Translations under genes and position numbers: made by a program
The notes under the pieces: model-generated
What the model was told of the DNA's origin: nothing
The model's input: the letters and a program-made list of their open reading frames with translations, nothing else
The model's database searches: none
Assembly: GCF_947495145.1 (NCBI RefSeq)
Contig: NZ_CANLXP010000025.1
Location: 1-49,087 of the forward strand
Reading direction: 5' to 3'
From: an uncultured Arthrobacter sp.
GTDB taxonomy: Bacteria; Actinomycetota; Actinomycetes; Actinomycetales; Micrococcaceae
DNA: 49,087 nucleotides
In this document: positions 1-8,938 of the stretch, one piece after another
Numbering within the stretch: the first letter of the stretch is position 1
Layout: every line of letters starts with the position of its first letter

Positions 1-6
1 GCACAC

Positions 7-44
7 GGTGACCGCGCCCCGTTGCGGGGCGGTGCCGGGTCACC
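7..44. other. Long imperfect inverted repeat at window edge
   Basis: An outer stem GGTGACC (7-13) pairs with GGTCACC (38-44), and an inner stem CGCCCC (15-20) pairs with GGGGCG (26-31) around a 5-base loop. No T-run follows, so it is at best a Rho-independent-like terminator of a gene to the left of the window or an extragenic palindrome. Confidence 0.35.
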
Positions 45-105
45 GGCGGGCGTTACACCACTCTAAGGGGCACTACTTCCGCGTCATTGGGTAGATGCGC
101 ACACA

Positions 106-717
106 ATGCTCGATTCACTCAGCGACCGAGGTGAAAAATGGGTTATCACCGCCGCTGCTTTCTTAGGGGTAGTAGGCGGAGCAGCGACTACTTCTGCAGT
201 GGGAATGCTCATACCGGAGGCGACCGAGTTGTGGATGGTGTCAGGCACCATCACAACCGTCGCAATGTTCCTAGCCCTGTACGTCCTCCTCACCAAGTTA
301 CGCAGGCTGACAGAGCCTATCGGAACGGTATCCGTAATGGGGCGCCGCCTGATCATGTCGGCGATGCGCTTCGAAGCAATAGATTCGATGGCGAACCATC
401 AGCGATTCACAGCGACATCACGTATTTTTCTGGCATGGGCTCAGAAGATTGGTTTAGATACGTCCAACTCGTCGCTGAGAAGAATCTCGCTCAATGTCGA
501 TGATGAATTCCGTCATCCGAAAGTCGCGGAGGCCTCCATACATCACGTGCAGGAATTGCTGACGCAACTTCACTCGGGAGCACATGCCGCTGTTATCGCG
601 AAGGCCCGAAGGCCGGAGACCTGGCCTGCTGGTGCCATCAAAGGGAGAGCTGTCAGTCGTGGGTTCGTCGCACTCGCACCCGCCGTGGTTGCTGTCATCG
701 GCCTATTCGTCCGCTAA
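106..717 (+). CDS. Hypothetical membrane protein
   Basis: A 203-residue protein with two hydrophobic segments near the N-terminus (about 13-35 and 43-63) and a third at the extreme C-terminus (about 184-202), so both ends are probably membrane-anchored with a polar middle of some 120 residues facing one side. I recognise no family and no catalytic motif. It has no convincing ribosome binding site upstream of the ATG. Use of rarer codons such as TTA and CTA is higher than in the neighbouring transporter genes, which hints at an accessory gene. It converges on the binding-protein gene to its right. Confidence 0.6.
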   Translation: MLDSLSDRGEKWVITAAAFLGVVGGAATTSAVGMLIPEATELWMVSGTITTVAMFLALYVLLTKLRRLTEPIGTVSVMGRRLIMSAMRFEAIDSMANHQRFTATSRIFLAWAQKIGLDTSNSSLRRISLNVDDEFRHPKVAEASIHHVQELLTQLHSGAHAAVIAKARRPETWPAGAIKGRAVSRGFVALAPAVVAVIGLFVR

Positions 718-726
718 CGAGCAAAA

Positions 727-1752
727 CTAGCCCTCCCCCAGCGGCCCCTCCGGTTCGGTGATGAAGCCCTGCTCCACCATGAAATCGAAGGCGACGTCAG
801 CTGGCTCCTCGCCCTCGACGTCCACGCGGAGATTCATCGTCCTCAGCGCTTCATCGGTAAGTGTGGGCGCAACCTGCGCGAACACCTCTGCGAGCTCCGG
901 GTTCTCTTCAAGCGTTTCCGTGTAGTAGACCGGCGCCGCGTTGTAGGCCGGGAAAAAGCCGAGGTCGTCTTCGAGGATGGTCAGGTCGAGGGCATCGATG
1001 CGACCGTCCGTCGAGAACACCTCGCCGAAGTTGCATGCTCCGTTATCGGTTGCGGAATAGATGGCACCGGTGTCGTAGATGTCAATGTTGTCCTCCGGCA
1101 CACCGTCTGGAGTGCCACGCGCCATCCCGTAGTGCGCCAACATCGGCGTAAGCCCGTCAGGACGGGAGTTGAACTCCGCCTCTACACAGAAGGTGCGCTC
1201 CTCAGGGGGGAGTTCAGCGATCTCCGAGATCGTGCTGATTCCGCCAAGTTCCTCCACCGCTTCGGAACGGATAGCCATGGCGTAGGTATTGTTCAACGGC
1301 GCGGGCTCGCCCCAGGTGAGGCCGTTCTCCAGATCCGCCTCATACACGGCCTGCCACTGCTCCTGCTGGTCGGGAATGCCTTCGTCCTTGCCCAGATAAG
1401 TCAGCCAGGCGGTACCTGTGTACTCCCAGGTGACGTCCGCCTGACCGGACAACATCAGTTCGCGGACCGGCTGGCTGCCCGGCACGTTGGTCAGGTCGGT
1501 GACGTCGAAGCCGGCGGCCTGGGCGGCGAGAACCCCGATCTTGCCGAGAATAAGCTGCTCGGTGAAGTTCTTGGACGTGACGGTGAGCGGAACTCCGTCC
1601 ACTACTTCGGCAATGCTGCCCGGCCCGGCCGCGGGTACGTAGGACGTGGCCGGTTGCAGACCGCACCCGGTTGCCAGCAGCCCGGCAGAAAGTACGACGA
1701 CGGTCGCCGCGCTTCTGCGCGCAGCGGCCGGAAGCGAGAATGATTTCAACAT
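727..1752 (-). CDS. Glycine betaine/carnitine/choline-type substrate-binding lipoprotein (OpuAC family)
   Basis: Solute-binding subunit of a compatible-solute ABC importer, 341 residues. The N-terminus is basic and hydrophobic and ends in the lipobox LATGC, so it should be lipid-anchored outside the membrane. Family hallmarks are the SKNFTEQ segment shortly after the anchor and the GSQPVRE...GQADVTWEYTGTAW region, typical of OpuCC/ProX-like proteins. It is the last gene of the four-gene minus-strand operon and starts directly after the stop of the permease gene. Expected role: capture of betaine-type osmoprotectants. The exact ligand cannot be told from sequence. Confidence 0.93.
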   Translation of the reverse strand: MLKSFSLPAAARRSAATVVVLSAGLLATGCGLQPATSYVPAAGPGSIAEVVDGVPLTVTSKNFTEQLILGKIGVLAAQAAGFDVTDLTNVPGSQPVRELMLSGQADVTWEYTGTAWLTYLGKDEGIPDQQEQWQAVYEADLENGLTWGEPAPLNNTYAMAIRSEAVEELGGISTISEIAELPPEERTFCVEAEFNSRPDGLTPMLAHYGMARGTPDGVPEDNIDIYDTGAIYSATDNGACNFGEVFSTDGRIDALDLTILEDDLGFFPAYNAAPVYYTETLEENPELAEVFAQVAPTLTDEALRTMNLRVDVEGEEPADVAFDFMVEQGFITEPEGPLGEG

Positions 1753-2556
1753 CTAGAGTCCCTTCGGACGGGCGACATGTTCCACAACACGACCCAGCCA
1801 GTCGACAAGAAGTGCAAGCAGCGCCACCAGGATCGATCCTGCGATCAGCACATTGGTAAGGCTCAGGTTCACGCCGGTGACGATGAGAATGCCCATCCCT
1901 CCGCCATTGATGAAGGCGGCCAGCGCTGCGCTACCGACCAGCAGTACCAGCGCCGTTCGGATCCCCGCGAGCATCACGGGCACGGCCAACGGGAGCTCCA
2001 CTTTGAACAGCACAGCCAACGCGCTCATACCCATCCCCTTGCCCGCTTCCACCAGTCGGGCGTCCACCTGCGTGATGCCCACCATCGTGTTCCGCAGGAC
2101 AGGAAGGATCGCGTAAAGCACCAGCGCGATCACGGCTGCCGTGAAGCCGAAGCCTACGGCGATTGCCAGCAGCACAACGAGGCCGATCGCCGGCGCTGCC
2201 TGGCCGACGTTAGCGACGGCGAGGACCGGCCCCGTGAACTTTTTCAGTGGCGGACGTGTGAGCAGGATGCCGAGCGGGATGGCGATCAGGAGTGTGATTA
2301 CCGCAGACACGGCGGTCAGCGCCAGATGGTCGATCGCGTAGCCGAAGAGCGCATCCGGCGCGAGGGTGATCAGCTCGGTTTCCGAAAGGTCCGCGGTCAG
2401 CAGCCAGACCACTACTGCCGCAAACACCACAGCGATTCCGAGCAGCTGATAGATCAATGGACGCCAGGAGGGACGCTTCACCTCCGAATGGACGTTGGGG
2501 GCGTCCTCCGCAATGGGCTCCTGAGGCGCCTCTGCCTGCGCTGTCGTATTACTCAA
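1753..2556 (-). CDS. ABC transporter permease for compatible solutes (OpuCB/OpuCD type)
   Basis: Integral membrane subunit of 267 residues. After a polar N-terminal extension of about 30 residues there are around six transmembrane segments and the BPD_transp_1 EAA-like loop (LVEAGKGMGMSALAVLFKVELPLAVPVMLAGIR region) that contacts the ATPase. It overlaps the upstream ATPase gene by four bases (ATGA), indicating translational coupling, and its stop abuts the start of the binding-protein gene. It is the second permease of the system; the other is at the head of the operon, so the channel is probably a heterodimer. Confidence 0.92.
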   Translation of the reverse strand: MSNTTAQAEAPQEPIAEDAPNVHSEVKRPSWRPLIYQLLGIAVVFAAVVVWLLTADLSETELITLAPDALFGYAIDHLALTAVSAVITLLIAIPLGILLTRPPLKKFTGPVLAVANVGQAAPAIGLVVLLAIAVGFGFTAAVIALVLYAILPVLRNTMVGITQVDARLVEAGKGMGMSALAVLFKVELPLAVPVMLAGIRTALVLLVGSAALAAFINGGGMGILIVTGVNLSLTNVLIAGSILVALLALLVDWLGRVVEHVARPKGL

Positions 2557-3872
2557 CGGGACGCTCCCCGGTGTTGGCCGGCGACGTGTTGGCCGGCGGT
2601 GTGTTGGCCGGCGATGTGTTGGGCCGGCGCCGAAACATCGACGGTGTCCAAGGTTCCCGTGTTGATGCCAACGGGGCGTCCGTCTGAGTGAGCAGTCATC
2701 GCATGCTTGTGCGCGCGGGTGATGGCGTCCATCACCGTCTCGACGTCGATAACGCCGAGGAACGCATCCCTCCTGCCGGTAACCAGGGCCGCACCGGCAC
2801 TGGACACCAGCATGGTGTCCAGCGCGTCATTGAGCGTGGCGCGGTCACCGACTACCGGAAGCTTGGCATCGACGTCGTCGCTTACGCGTTCCAGCCGTGA
2901 GAGTTGGCGACGCGTGAGCCATTGAATGGGCCGGCGTCGTCCATCAACTACGACGGCGTGATTATGGCCGGCTTCATCCAGCCGCGAGAGGACGTCGCTG
3001 CCGAGGTCACCGATATCGGCGACGACGGCGTCGGCCAGATCCACCTCGCTGACGCGGGTCAGCGTGAGCTGCTTCAGCCCGGCACCGGACCCGATGAAGT
3101 TCTCCACGAACTCGTTGGCCGGGTCAGCGAGGATCCGCTCAGGGGTGTCGTACTGGACGAGCTGTGCACCCTCGGTGAAGATCGCGATCCAGTCGCCGAG
3201 CTTCACAGCTTCGTCGAAGTCGTGGGTGACGCACACGATCGTCTTCTGCAGTTCCTCCTGAATATTCAGGAGTTCATCCTGGAGCCGCTGGCGGGTGATC
3301 GGGTCCACTGCGCCGAAGGGCTCGTCCATGAGGAGCACCGGCGGATCCGCGGCCAGGGCGCGGGCAACGCCCACGCGCTGCTGCTGGCCCCCGGACAGCT
3401 CTTTGGGGAACCGGTCGCGGTAGGTTGCCGGATCGAGGGACACCAACTCCAGCAGCTCGTCCACGCGGGCAGCGATCTTTTCCTTGCTCCAGCCGAGCAT
3501 TTTCGGAACAATTCCGATGTTCGTTGCGACGGTCATGTGCGGAAAGAGTCCGCCGGCCTGGATAACGTAGCCGATGCGCCGCCGGAGTGCGTCGCCGTCG
3601 ATGTCCGTGACGTCGTCTTCATCCAGGACGATCCGGCCCTCAGTCGGTTCAATGAGCCGGTTGATCATCTTCAGGGTGGTGGTCTTGCCGCATCCGGACG
3701 GACCCACCAGCATCACTATCTTGCCTGCCGGGATTTCCATGGTGAGGCCGTCGACGGCGGGCTTCGCCTGCCCCGGGTAACGCTTGGTCACCTGATCGAG
3801 CAGGATGCTTGCACCGGTGACCGCGTTTTCGGTGCCGGCTGAATTTTCGGGTTTTTGGACAGTCTCAGACAC
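2553..3872 (-). CDS. Betaine/choline-type ABC transporter ATP-binding protein with CBS domains
   Basis: ATPase subunit of the osmoprotectant importer, 439 residues from the GTG at 3872. That start overlaps the upstream permease stop by eight bases and has a GCGAGG ribosome binding site; an in-frame start at 3950 would run deep into the permease gene. Visible are Walker [10 protein letters not shown], signature [15 protein letters not shown], Walker [13 protein letters not shown] and the switch histidine VTHDFDEA. Two CBS repeats follow (roughly residues 260-390), which in OpuA relatives sense ionic strength or nucleotides. The C-terminus carries an odd repeated tail of [I/T/V]AGQH units encoded by a 15-base tandem repeat. 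Confidence 0.93.
   Translation of the reverse strand: MSETVQKPENSAGTENAVTGASILLDQVTKRYPGQAKPAVDGLTMEIPAGKIVMLVGPSGCGKTTTLKMINRLIEPTEGRIVLDEDDVTDIDGDALRRRIGYVIQAGGLFPHMTVATNIGIVPKMLGWSKEKIAARVDELLELVSLDPATYRDRFPKELSGGQQQRVGVARALAADPPVLLMDEPFGAVDPITRQRLQDELLNIQEELQKTIVCVTHDFDEAVKLGDWIAIFTEGAQLVQYDTPERILADPANEFVENFIGSGAGLKQLTLTRVSEVDLADAVVADIGDLGSDVLSRLDEAGHNHAVVVDGRRRPIQWLTRRQLSRLERVSDDVDAKLPVVGDRATLNDALDTMLVSSAGAALVTGRRDAFLGVIDVETVMDAITRAHKHAMTAHSDGRPVGINTGTLDTVDVSAPAQHIAGQHTAGQHVAGQHRGASR
2571..2630. repeat. Four-copy 15-bp tandem repeat inside the ATPase gene
   Basis: The unit GTGTTGGCCGGCGAC recurs four times with small differences (2571-2585, 2586-2600, 2601-2615, 2616-2630). The period is a multiple of three, so copy number can change without a frameshift. 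On the minus strand it encodes the pentapeptide [I/T/V]AGQH at the C-terminal end of the ATPase, just outside the CBS domains. Confidence 0.85.
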
Positions 3873-4506
3873 GGATACCTCGCGGAGTTGTGATGCGGCC
3901 GAGGCCGACGAGTAGAAGGTCAAGGATGAGGGCAAGGATGATGACGGCAACCACGCCGGTGATCACCGACTCGAGAGAGTTGGCGCCGCCGAGGCGGGAC
4001 AGGCCGGAGAAGATGAAGCCGCCGAGGCCGGGGCCGAGCGCGTACGCAGTGATCGCGGCGATGCCCATCACCATCTGGGCGGAGACGCGGATGCCGGCAA
4101 GGATCACCGGCCAGGCCATGGGCAATTCAACCTGCACCAGCGTGCGGAACCGGCTCATGCCAATGCCGCGGGCAGACTCGATGACACCCTTGTCGATGCC
4201 GGTCAGACCCACGACCGCGTTGCGCAGGATGGGCAACGCGGCGAAGAAGGTCACGACAATGACGGCGGGAGTCACGCCAAAACCGAACGGTGCAATCAGC
4301 AGGCCGATAAGGGCGAACGACGGGATGGTCAGACCGATGGCGGAAACACTGTTGGCCAGCGAGGTGAGCGCGCTGCTCCGGTAGACGAGCGCCGCAATGA
4401 CGACCGAAAGGATGGTCGCCAGAATGAGACACTGCACCACCAGGCTCATGTGTTGCCATCCCGAGAACAGGATTTGATTGAACCTGTCTCCTAAAAACTC
4501 CAACAC
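3865..4506 (-). CDS. ABC transporter permease for compatible solutes, first gene of the operon
   Basis: Membrane subunit of about 213 residues with five to six hydrophobic segments and the conserved loop GVIESARGIGMSRFRTLVQVELPMAWPVILAGIR (recognised by its EAA-like pattern). I prefer the GTG at 4506 because AAGAAGG lies seven bases upstream; a second in-frame GTG at 4539 has only a weak site. Its 3' end overlaps the ATPase start by eight bases. It heads the order permease-ATPase-permease-binding protein, different from the commoner ATPase-first OpuC order. Confidence 0.9.
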   Translation of the reverse strand: MLEFLGDRFNQILFSGWQHMSLVVQCLILATILSVVIAALVYRSSALTSLANSVSAIGLTIPSFALIGLLIAPFGFGVTPAVIVVTFFAALPILRNAVVGLTGIDKGVIESARGIGMSRFRTLVQVELPMAWPVILAGIRVSAQMVMGIAAITAYALGPGLGGFIFSGLSRLGGANSLESVITGVVAVIILALILDLLLVGLGRITTPRGIRV

Positions 4507-4735
4507 ATCAAAACCTTCTTCACCGTGGTTACGTAGCACTCGTCAATGGCTGATACCGATGTTCCACTGAGGGGAATACCGGCAGGACCGTCGACCACCA
4601 TAAGCATGGGAAGGTCAAGATAGCGTCACGTTGGGGTCACGGTGCAATCACTATTGAAGGTGAAAGCACTGGCGGTGGCAGCGGAGCGGACGTAGGCTCG
4701 AAGGCAATTCAACCAGTCCGTTCAAAGGAGTTCCG

Positions 4736-5143
4736 ATGAATCTCAGCCACATCCCACTGCGTCTCAGCACGGGCGCGTTCATCCTCAATTCCGGCATCAC
4801 CAAGCGGGAGCTGGACAGGGACACGGCGGCCTATCTGCAGGGAATGGCAGCCAATGCTTTTCCGCAGGTCAAGCAGCTCGATCCGGAGAAATTCGGCAAG
4901 GTGATCTCCGCCGTCGAAATGGGTCTCGGCGCTGCTCTCCTGGTTCCGTTCATTCCGAGCCGGCTGGTCGGTTTGGGTCTTGCTGCATTTTCCGGCGGCT
5001 TGCTCGCAATGTATTTTCGTACGCCGGGAATGACGCAGGACGACGCCGTTCGTCCCAGCCAGGAGGGCACGCCGGTTGCGAAGGACGTCTGGATGTTCGG
5101 CATTGCGCTCTCCCTCATTATTGACGGCGGGAAGAAGCGCTGA
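4736..5143 (+). CDS. DoxX-like small membrane protein
   Basis: A 135-residue protein with hydrophobic stretches near residues 58-95 and at the C-terminus, and the short soluble N-terminal part seen in actinobacterial DoxX-like proteins. A strong AAAGGAG lies five bases before the ATG. Family members are poorly understood and are often linked to redox or membrane stress. It is divergent from the osmoprotectant operon, with about 200 bases between, and is followed on the same strand by the glutaminase gene 48 bases later. The family assignment is tentative. Confidence 0.7.
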   Translation: MNLSHIPLRLSTGAFILNSGITKRELDRDTAAYLQGMAANAFPQVKQLDPEKFGKVISAVEMGLGAALLVPFIPSRLVGLGLAAFSGGLLAMYFRTPGMTQDDAVRPSQEGTPVAKDVWMFGIALSLIIDGGKKR

Positions 5144-5190
5144 CGGACGCGTAGTTGGGCGCCTTCGGCACCCGGCAATAGTGTTGGAGT

Positions 5191-7005
5191 ATGGAATCTC
5201 CGATTGAAGGCTATCTGGCACGGATTCATCGGGAAATTTCAGATCTGAAGGACGGCAAGCCTTACAGCACCATTCCTGCAATGGCCAACGTCAATCCGGA
5301 TAACTTCGGCATTTGTCTCACCACGGTAGACGGTTACATCTACGAGGTCGGCGATACTCGCGAAGAGTTCAGCATCCAGTCGATTTCAAAGCCTTTCACC
5401 TACGGTTTGGCGCTGGCGGATCTTGGGCTGGATGTGGTGGACGAGAAGGTCGACGTCGAACCGTCGGGCGATTCGTTCAACGAAATCTCACTGGCTGAGG
5501 GGACCGGGCGCCCCGCAAACGCCATGATCAACGCAGGAGCCCTGACTGCTACCTCACTCGTCAAGGGATCGGGCGGCAATACCCGGATCAAGCGCATCGT
5601 CAACACCTACTCCGCCTTCGCCGGTAGGCAGCTTTCCATAGACGAGGAGATCTTCGCCTCCGAACTCGAGCACGGCCACCGTAACCGTGCCCTGGCCTAT
5701 CTGCTCCGGTCCTTCAACATCATCGAAGCTGATCCGACCCCGGTGATCGAGGACTACTTCCGGCAGTGTTCTGTTCTGGTGAACTGCCTGGATCTGTCCC
5801 TGATGGCGGCGACGCTTGCGAACAGCGGACGAAATCCCATGACCGGTAATCAGGTCATGGACATCGTGCCCGTGGAGCGCGTGCTTTCGGTCATGACCAC
5901 CTGCGGCATGTACGACGACGCCGGCTCCTGGATCAGCACGGTTGGAATGCCCGCCAAGAGCGGCGTCGGCGGCGGAACAATCTCTGTCCTGCCGGGACAG
6001 GTCGGGCTGGCGGTCTACTCTCCGCCGCTGGACGAGCACGGCAGCAGTGTGCGCGGCATGGCCACCAGCCAGCGGCTCTCGCAGGACATGGAGCTGCACT
6101 TCGTTCGCGCTGCGCGGGTGGGCAAGTCCGCGATTCGCTCAACCTATGACATCACTGCGGCGCCGTCCGGTATCCGGCGCGACGACGAAGCCATGGATCT
6201 GTTGCGGGACCACGGTCACCGCGCGCGGGTGGTTGAGCTCAACGGTGACCTGCTCTTTGCGGGCACTGAGTCGATGGTCCGCGAGCTGAGCACACTGGCC
6301 GACGAAGTGGAGCTCATCATTCTGGACTTGCGCCGGGTTGATGAGGTGGCGGACGTCTCGCTGCGGCTGCTTGCCGAGGTCCGTAAGGACCTTGTCGCCG
6401 AGGGCCGGGAATTGGTGCTGATCGATGCGGAGGGCACACTTGCCGATGCCTTCCGCGACGTGGACCGGAAGGTTCCGACCTTTGACACCCGAACGGCGGC
6501 CGTCGAGTGGTGTGAGAACCGGCTGATCGAAACGTACGGCAGCGATTTGAATCTCCCGAGTCGAGTGGACATTGCCCAGTGTCCGGCCTTGAGCCCGCTG
6601 AGCCGCGAGGACATTCAGAAGCTCGCCGACCGCATGGAAGACCGAAACTACGACGACGGAGACGTCATCCGCCGGATAGGCCAATCCTTCGGCGGAGTGT
6701 TCTTCATCCTCTCCGGAGGGGTCACCACCTCTGTGGTGGGCCCGACCGGCGACCGGGTGAAACTGACAACTCTGAGCGCCGGCATGACTTTCGGTGAACT
6801 TGCCCTCGGTAGCGATGACCGGCAGGAAACCACTGTGAAGGCCAGTGGACACGTGAAGGTCAAGCTCCTTACTGCGGATGCCATCTCACTGTTGGAGTCG
6901 GAAGATCAGCGGCTCGCGCTTGAACTATGGAAAGCTCTGACGCGCGACGCCTACACCCGGGTTGACCTGTACCTGAGGGAAACTGCGGTCAGAATCCGGG
7001 ATTGA
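5191..7005 (+). CDS. glsA: Glutaminase A fused to STAS and cyclic-nucleotide-binding domains
   Basis: Hydrolyses L-glutamine to glutamate and ammonia. Residues 1 to about 310 form the serine-dependent glutaminase fold: the SxxK motif is Ser64-Ile-Ser-Lys67 in QSISK, and NAMINAGAL and the later SGVGGG loop are also present. Residues about 330-430 match a STAS domain (beta-alpha pattern with LDLRRVDEVADVS). Residues about 470-595 match a Crp-type cyclic-nucleotide-binding domain (FFILSGGV, FGELAL). The usual bacterial enzyme is about 310 residues, so the other half looks regulatory. The triple fusion is known in actinobacterial annotations; the ligand of the last domain is unknown. No signal peptide, so cytoplasmic. 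Confidence 0.93.
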   Translation: MESPIEGYLARIHREISDLKDGKPYSTIPAMANVNPDNFGICLTTVDGYIYEVGDTREEFSIQSISKPFTYGLALADLGLDVVDEKVDVEPSGDSFNEISLAEGTGRPANAMINAGALTATSLVKGSGGNTRIKRIVNTYSAFAGRQLSIDEEIFASELEHGHRNRALAYLLRSFNIIEADPTPVIEDYFRQCSVLVNCLDLSLMAATLANSGRNPMTGNQVMDIVPVERVLSVMTTCGMYDDAGSWISTVGMPAKSGVGGGTISVLPGQVGLAVYSPPLDEHGSSVRGMATSQRLSQDMELHFVRAARVGKSAIRSTYDITAAPSGIRRDDEAMDLLRDHGHRARVVELNGDLLFAGTESMVRELSTLADEVELIILDLRRVDEVADVSLRLLAEVRKDLVAEGRELVLIDAEGTLADAFRDVDRKVPTFDTRTAAVEWCENRLIETYGSDLNLPSRVDIAQCPALSPLSREDIQKLADRMEDRNYDDGDVIRRIGQSFGGVFFILSGGVTTSVVGPTGDRVKLTTLSAGMTFGELALGSDDRQETTVKASGHVKVKLLTADAISLLESEDQRLALELWKALTRDAYTRVDLYLRETAVRIRD

Positions 7006-7101
7006 CCCGGAAAGGCGCTTCCTGGAGAAGGGCCGCTCAACCTCTGGGCGCTGTTGGTACGCCCCGAGTGGTTTGTGCCTTTCCTATTCCCAGCGGGATA
7101 C

Positions 7102-7119
7102 CCCTTCCTATCAGAAGGG
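7102..7119. other. Small hairpin between the convergent glutaminase and HNH genes
   Basis: CCCTTC (7102-7107) pairs with GAAGGG (7114-7119) around a six-base loop and overlaps the stop codon of the HNH gene. There is no T-run on either strand, so a terminator role is only possible. Confidence 0.3.
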
Positions 7120-8856
7120 TGGTGGGGGTTCGGGCAGGGTTGTGTAGGTTTGCTCGCCGGGTGAGGTGACGTTGGGTGTGCCCTCGTCGTCGTCGTGTCC
7201 GACTGGCCAGATGCCTTCGGTCTTGAGCATGTGGTGGAGTTTGCATCTGGGTTTGAGGTTATCCAGTGCGGTTTTCCCGCCGTGTGCCCAGGGTGTGACG
7301 TGGTCGATTTCGCAGGACCATGAGGACCGGTTGCAGCCGGGATGGATGCAGGTGGGGTTGGTGATCCGGACCCAGTCCTGCAGGTGTTTGGGCGGCCGGT
7401 ATCTGTCCCTGCCGACACTGAGTACTGCACCGGTTTCGGGGTGGACCAGGATCCGGGTGAAACTCGGGGCGTGTGCGGCGAGGTTCCGGGCGGTTTCCGG
7501 ATCGATCGGACCGTACCCTTCCAACAGCCCGTTCTCGCAACCCGCCAAATCCGGGATGACGGTATCGGATTCACTGGGTTTATCGTCGGCACCGGTACCG
7601 GCAGCCTGAGCACTCGCAGCATCCGCAGACCTGGCAGGTCCGCGAGTACCAGCAGCGCCAGACACCCCGGCAGGTGTGCCTGCGCCGGCAGCTTCGGCGC
7701 CAGCAGCCCGGGCAACACTCGCGGCACCGGCGGCATCGGCAGCTCCGGCAGTTCCGGCAGTTCCGGCGGCTCCTCCATGGAGGTTCTGCCAGTCTTTTCG
7801 TTGGTGTCCGAGGAGGGTCATGACGGGTACGGTGACGAACACGGAAGCGCCGACCCCGCGGTACCCGGTGCCCCGCTTGGGGTCGCCGGTGCAGGTGTGG
7901 GTGAGGACATCAGCGAACACATCGGCCCGGAGTTGGGACAGGGTGCGTCCCTCGTCCGGGCCCTGAAGCGAACGTGCCGCTGCGTCGACCCGGTTGAAGA
8001 TCCCGTGCGCCTGCTCCGCGGGCAGGTACGCGCTGAGCCAGGCCATGCCGTCCTGCTCGGGCTGAACCTCAACATGGCGGTCTTTCACCGCCCGGGCTTT
8101 GCGGTCGATGATCGACTCCGGGTGCAGTTCCTCCCGCAACCGGCGGCAGCGGCGGGTGAGCTTCGGGCGGGTCAGGTCACCGGCGGTTTCCAGGACCGTC
8201 TCTTCAAACCCGGCGACAGCCTCTGCCGGGATGGATCCGGACTCGTCCACGATCACTGAGGCCTGGGTCGGGCTGATCCTGCCCGCATCGAGTGCTTCCC
8301 ACGTTTCGGGTAGTTCCCCGGTGAGCCGCAGCGCTTCATCGAGCATCCGCTGCGCGGTCCGTCCGGGTACCCGCAGTACTGGGGTGATTTCCTGTGCCGC
8401 CAACATGAGGGACAGCTGCGGGTCAGACCCACGATGCCCAGGATTGGCTTGGGCGTCGCCGTTCCACTTGTGGATGCGGTGGAAGACCTCGGCGATCAGC
8501 AGGGCCTGCCTGGAGGCAACCCAGGACGCCAGACGGTCAGCAGTACGGAGTAGCTCGAGGGTGTCAGGAAGGATCCGATACGACTCCGTGGACGGCACAT
8601 CCTGCAAACGCCTCGCAAGGTCCGCAGCCGTGACGGCTGCCCACGCAGCACGGGCGCGCTCAGCGGCTTCGGGATCATCAAACTCGTCAGCCCACTCCAG
8701 GCAGAACAGCTCGGTCAGCGGCCGCTCCATCACCGGCAGATCCGCCCCAGCATAAGCGGCAGCAAGGACCCGCTCATACTCATCCGCAGCACTCAACCCA
8801 CCAGCAACCCCACCAGTCTGCACAGTCTCCGCGGCCCCGATTCCCATACAAAACAC
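7111..8856 (-). CDS. DUF222 / 13E12-repeat family HNH endonuclease-like protein
   Basis: A 581-residue protein with the actinobacterial DUF222 domain over roughly residues 30-340 and a C-terminal HNH nuclease motif at about 500-545: CEIDHVTPWAHGG, DNLKPRCKLHH, with a preceding CxxPxCxxS pair for zinc. Members occur in many copies in actinobacterial genomes and their role is not settled. Between the domains (about residues 355-428) is an unusual Ala/Gly-rich low-complexity stretch. The GTG at 8856 gives the annotated start; ATG three codons later is possible. It converges with the glutaminase gene and is divergent from the SRPBCC gene. Confidence 0.88.
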   Translation of the reverse strand: MFCMGIGAAETVQTGGVAGGLSAADEYERVLAAAYAGADLPVMERPLTELFCLEWADEFDDPEAAERARAAWAAVTAADLARRLQDVPSTESYRILPDTLELLRTADRLASWVASRQALLIAEVFHRIHKWNGDAQANPGHRGSDPQLSLMLAAQEITPVLRVPGRTAQRMLDEALRLTGELPETWEALDAGRISPTQASVIVDESGSIPAEAVAGFEETVLETAGDLTRPKLTRRCRRLREELHPESIIDRKARAVKDRHVEVQPEQDGMAWLSAYLPAEQAHGIFNRVDAAARSLQGPDEGRTLSQLRADVFADVLTHTCTGDPKRGTGYRGVGASVFVTVPVMTLLGHQRKDWQNLHGGAAGTAGTAGAADAAGAASVARAAGAEAAGAGTPAGVSGAAGTRGPARSADAASAQAAGTGADDKPSESDTVIPDLAGCENGLLEGYGPIDPETARNLAAHAPSFTRILVHPETGAVLSVGRDRYRPPKHLQDWVRITNPTCIHPGCNRSSWSCEIDHVTPWAHGGKTALDNLKPRCKLHHMLKTEGIWPVGHDDDEGTPNVTSPGEQTYTTLPEPPPPF

Positions 8857-8938
8857 TCAACCACCCGCGCCTGACATTTTCGGATCGAGGACATTTCGGG
8901 GACGGCCCAGAACCCCTAGACTCAGCTAGACTCCCGCT

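Noticed and set aside
1777..3842. Long plus-strand frames opposite the osmoprotectant permease and ATPase
   Set aside because: They are antisense to clear transporter genes, His/Arg/Gln-rich in composition and without ribosome binding sites.
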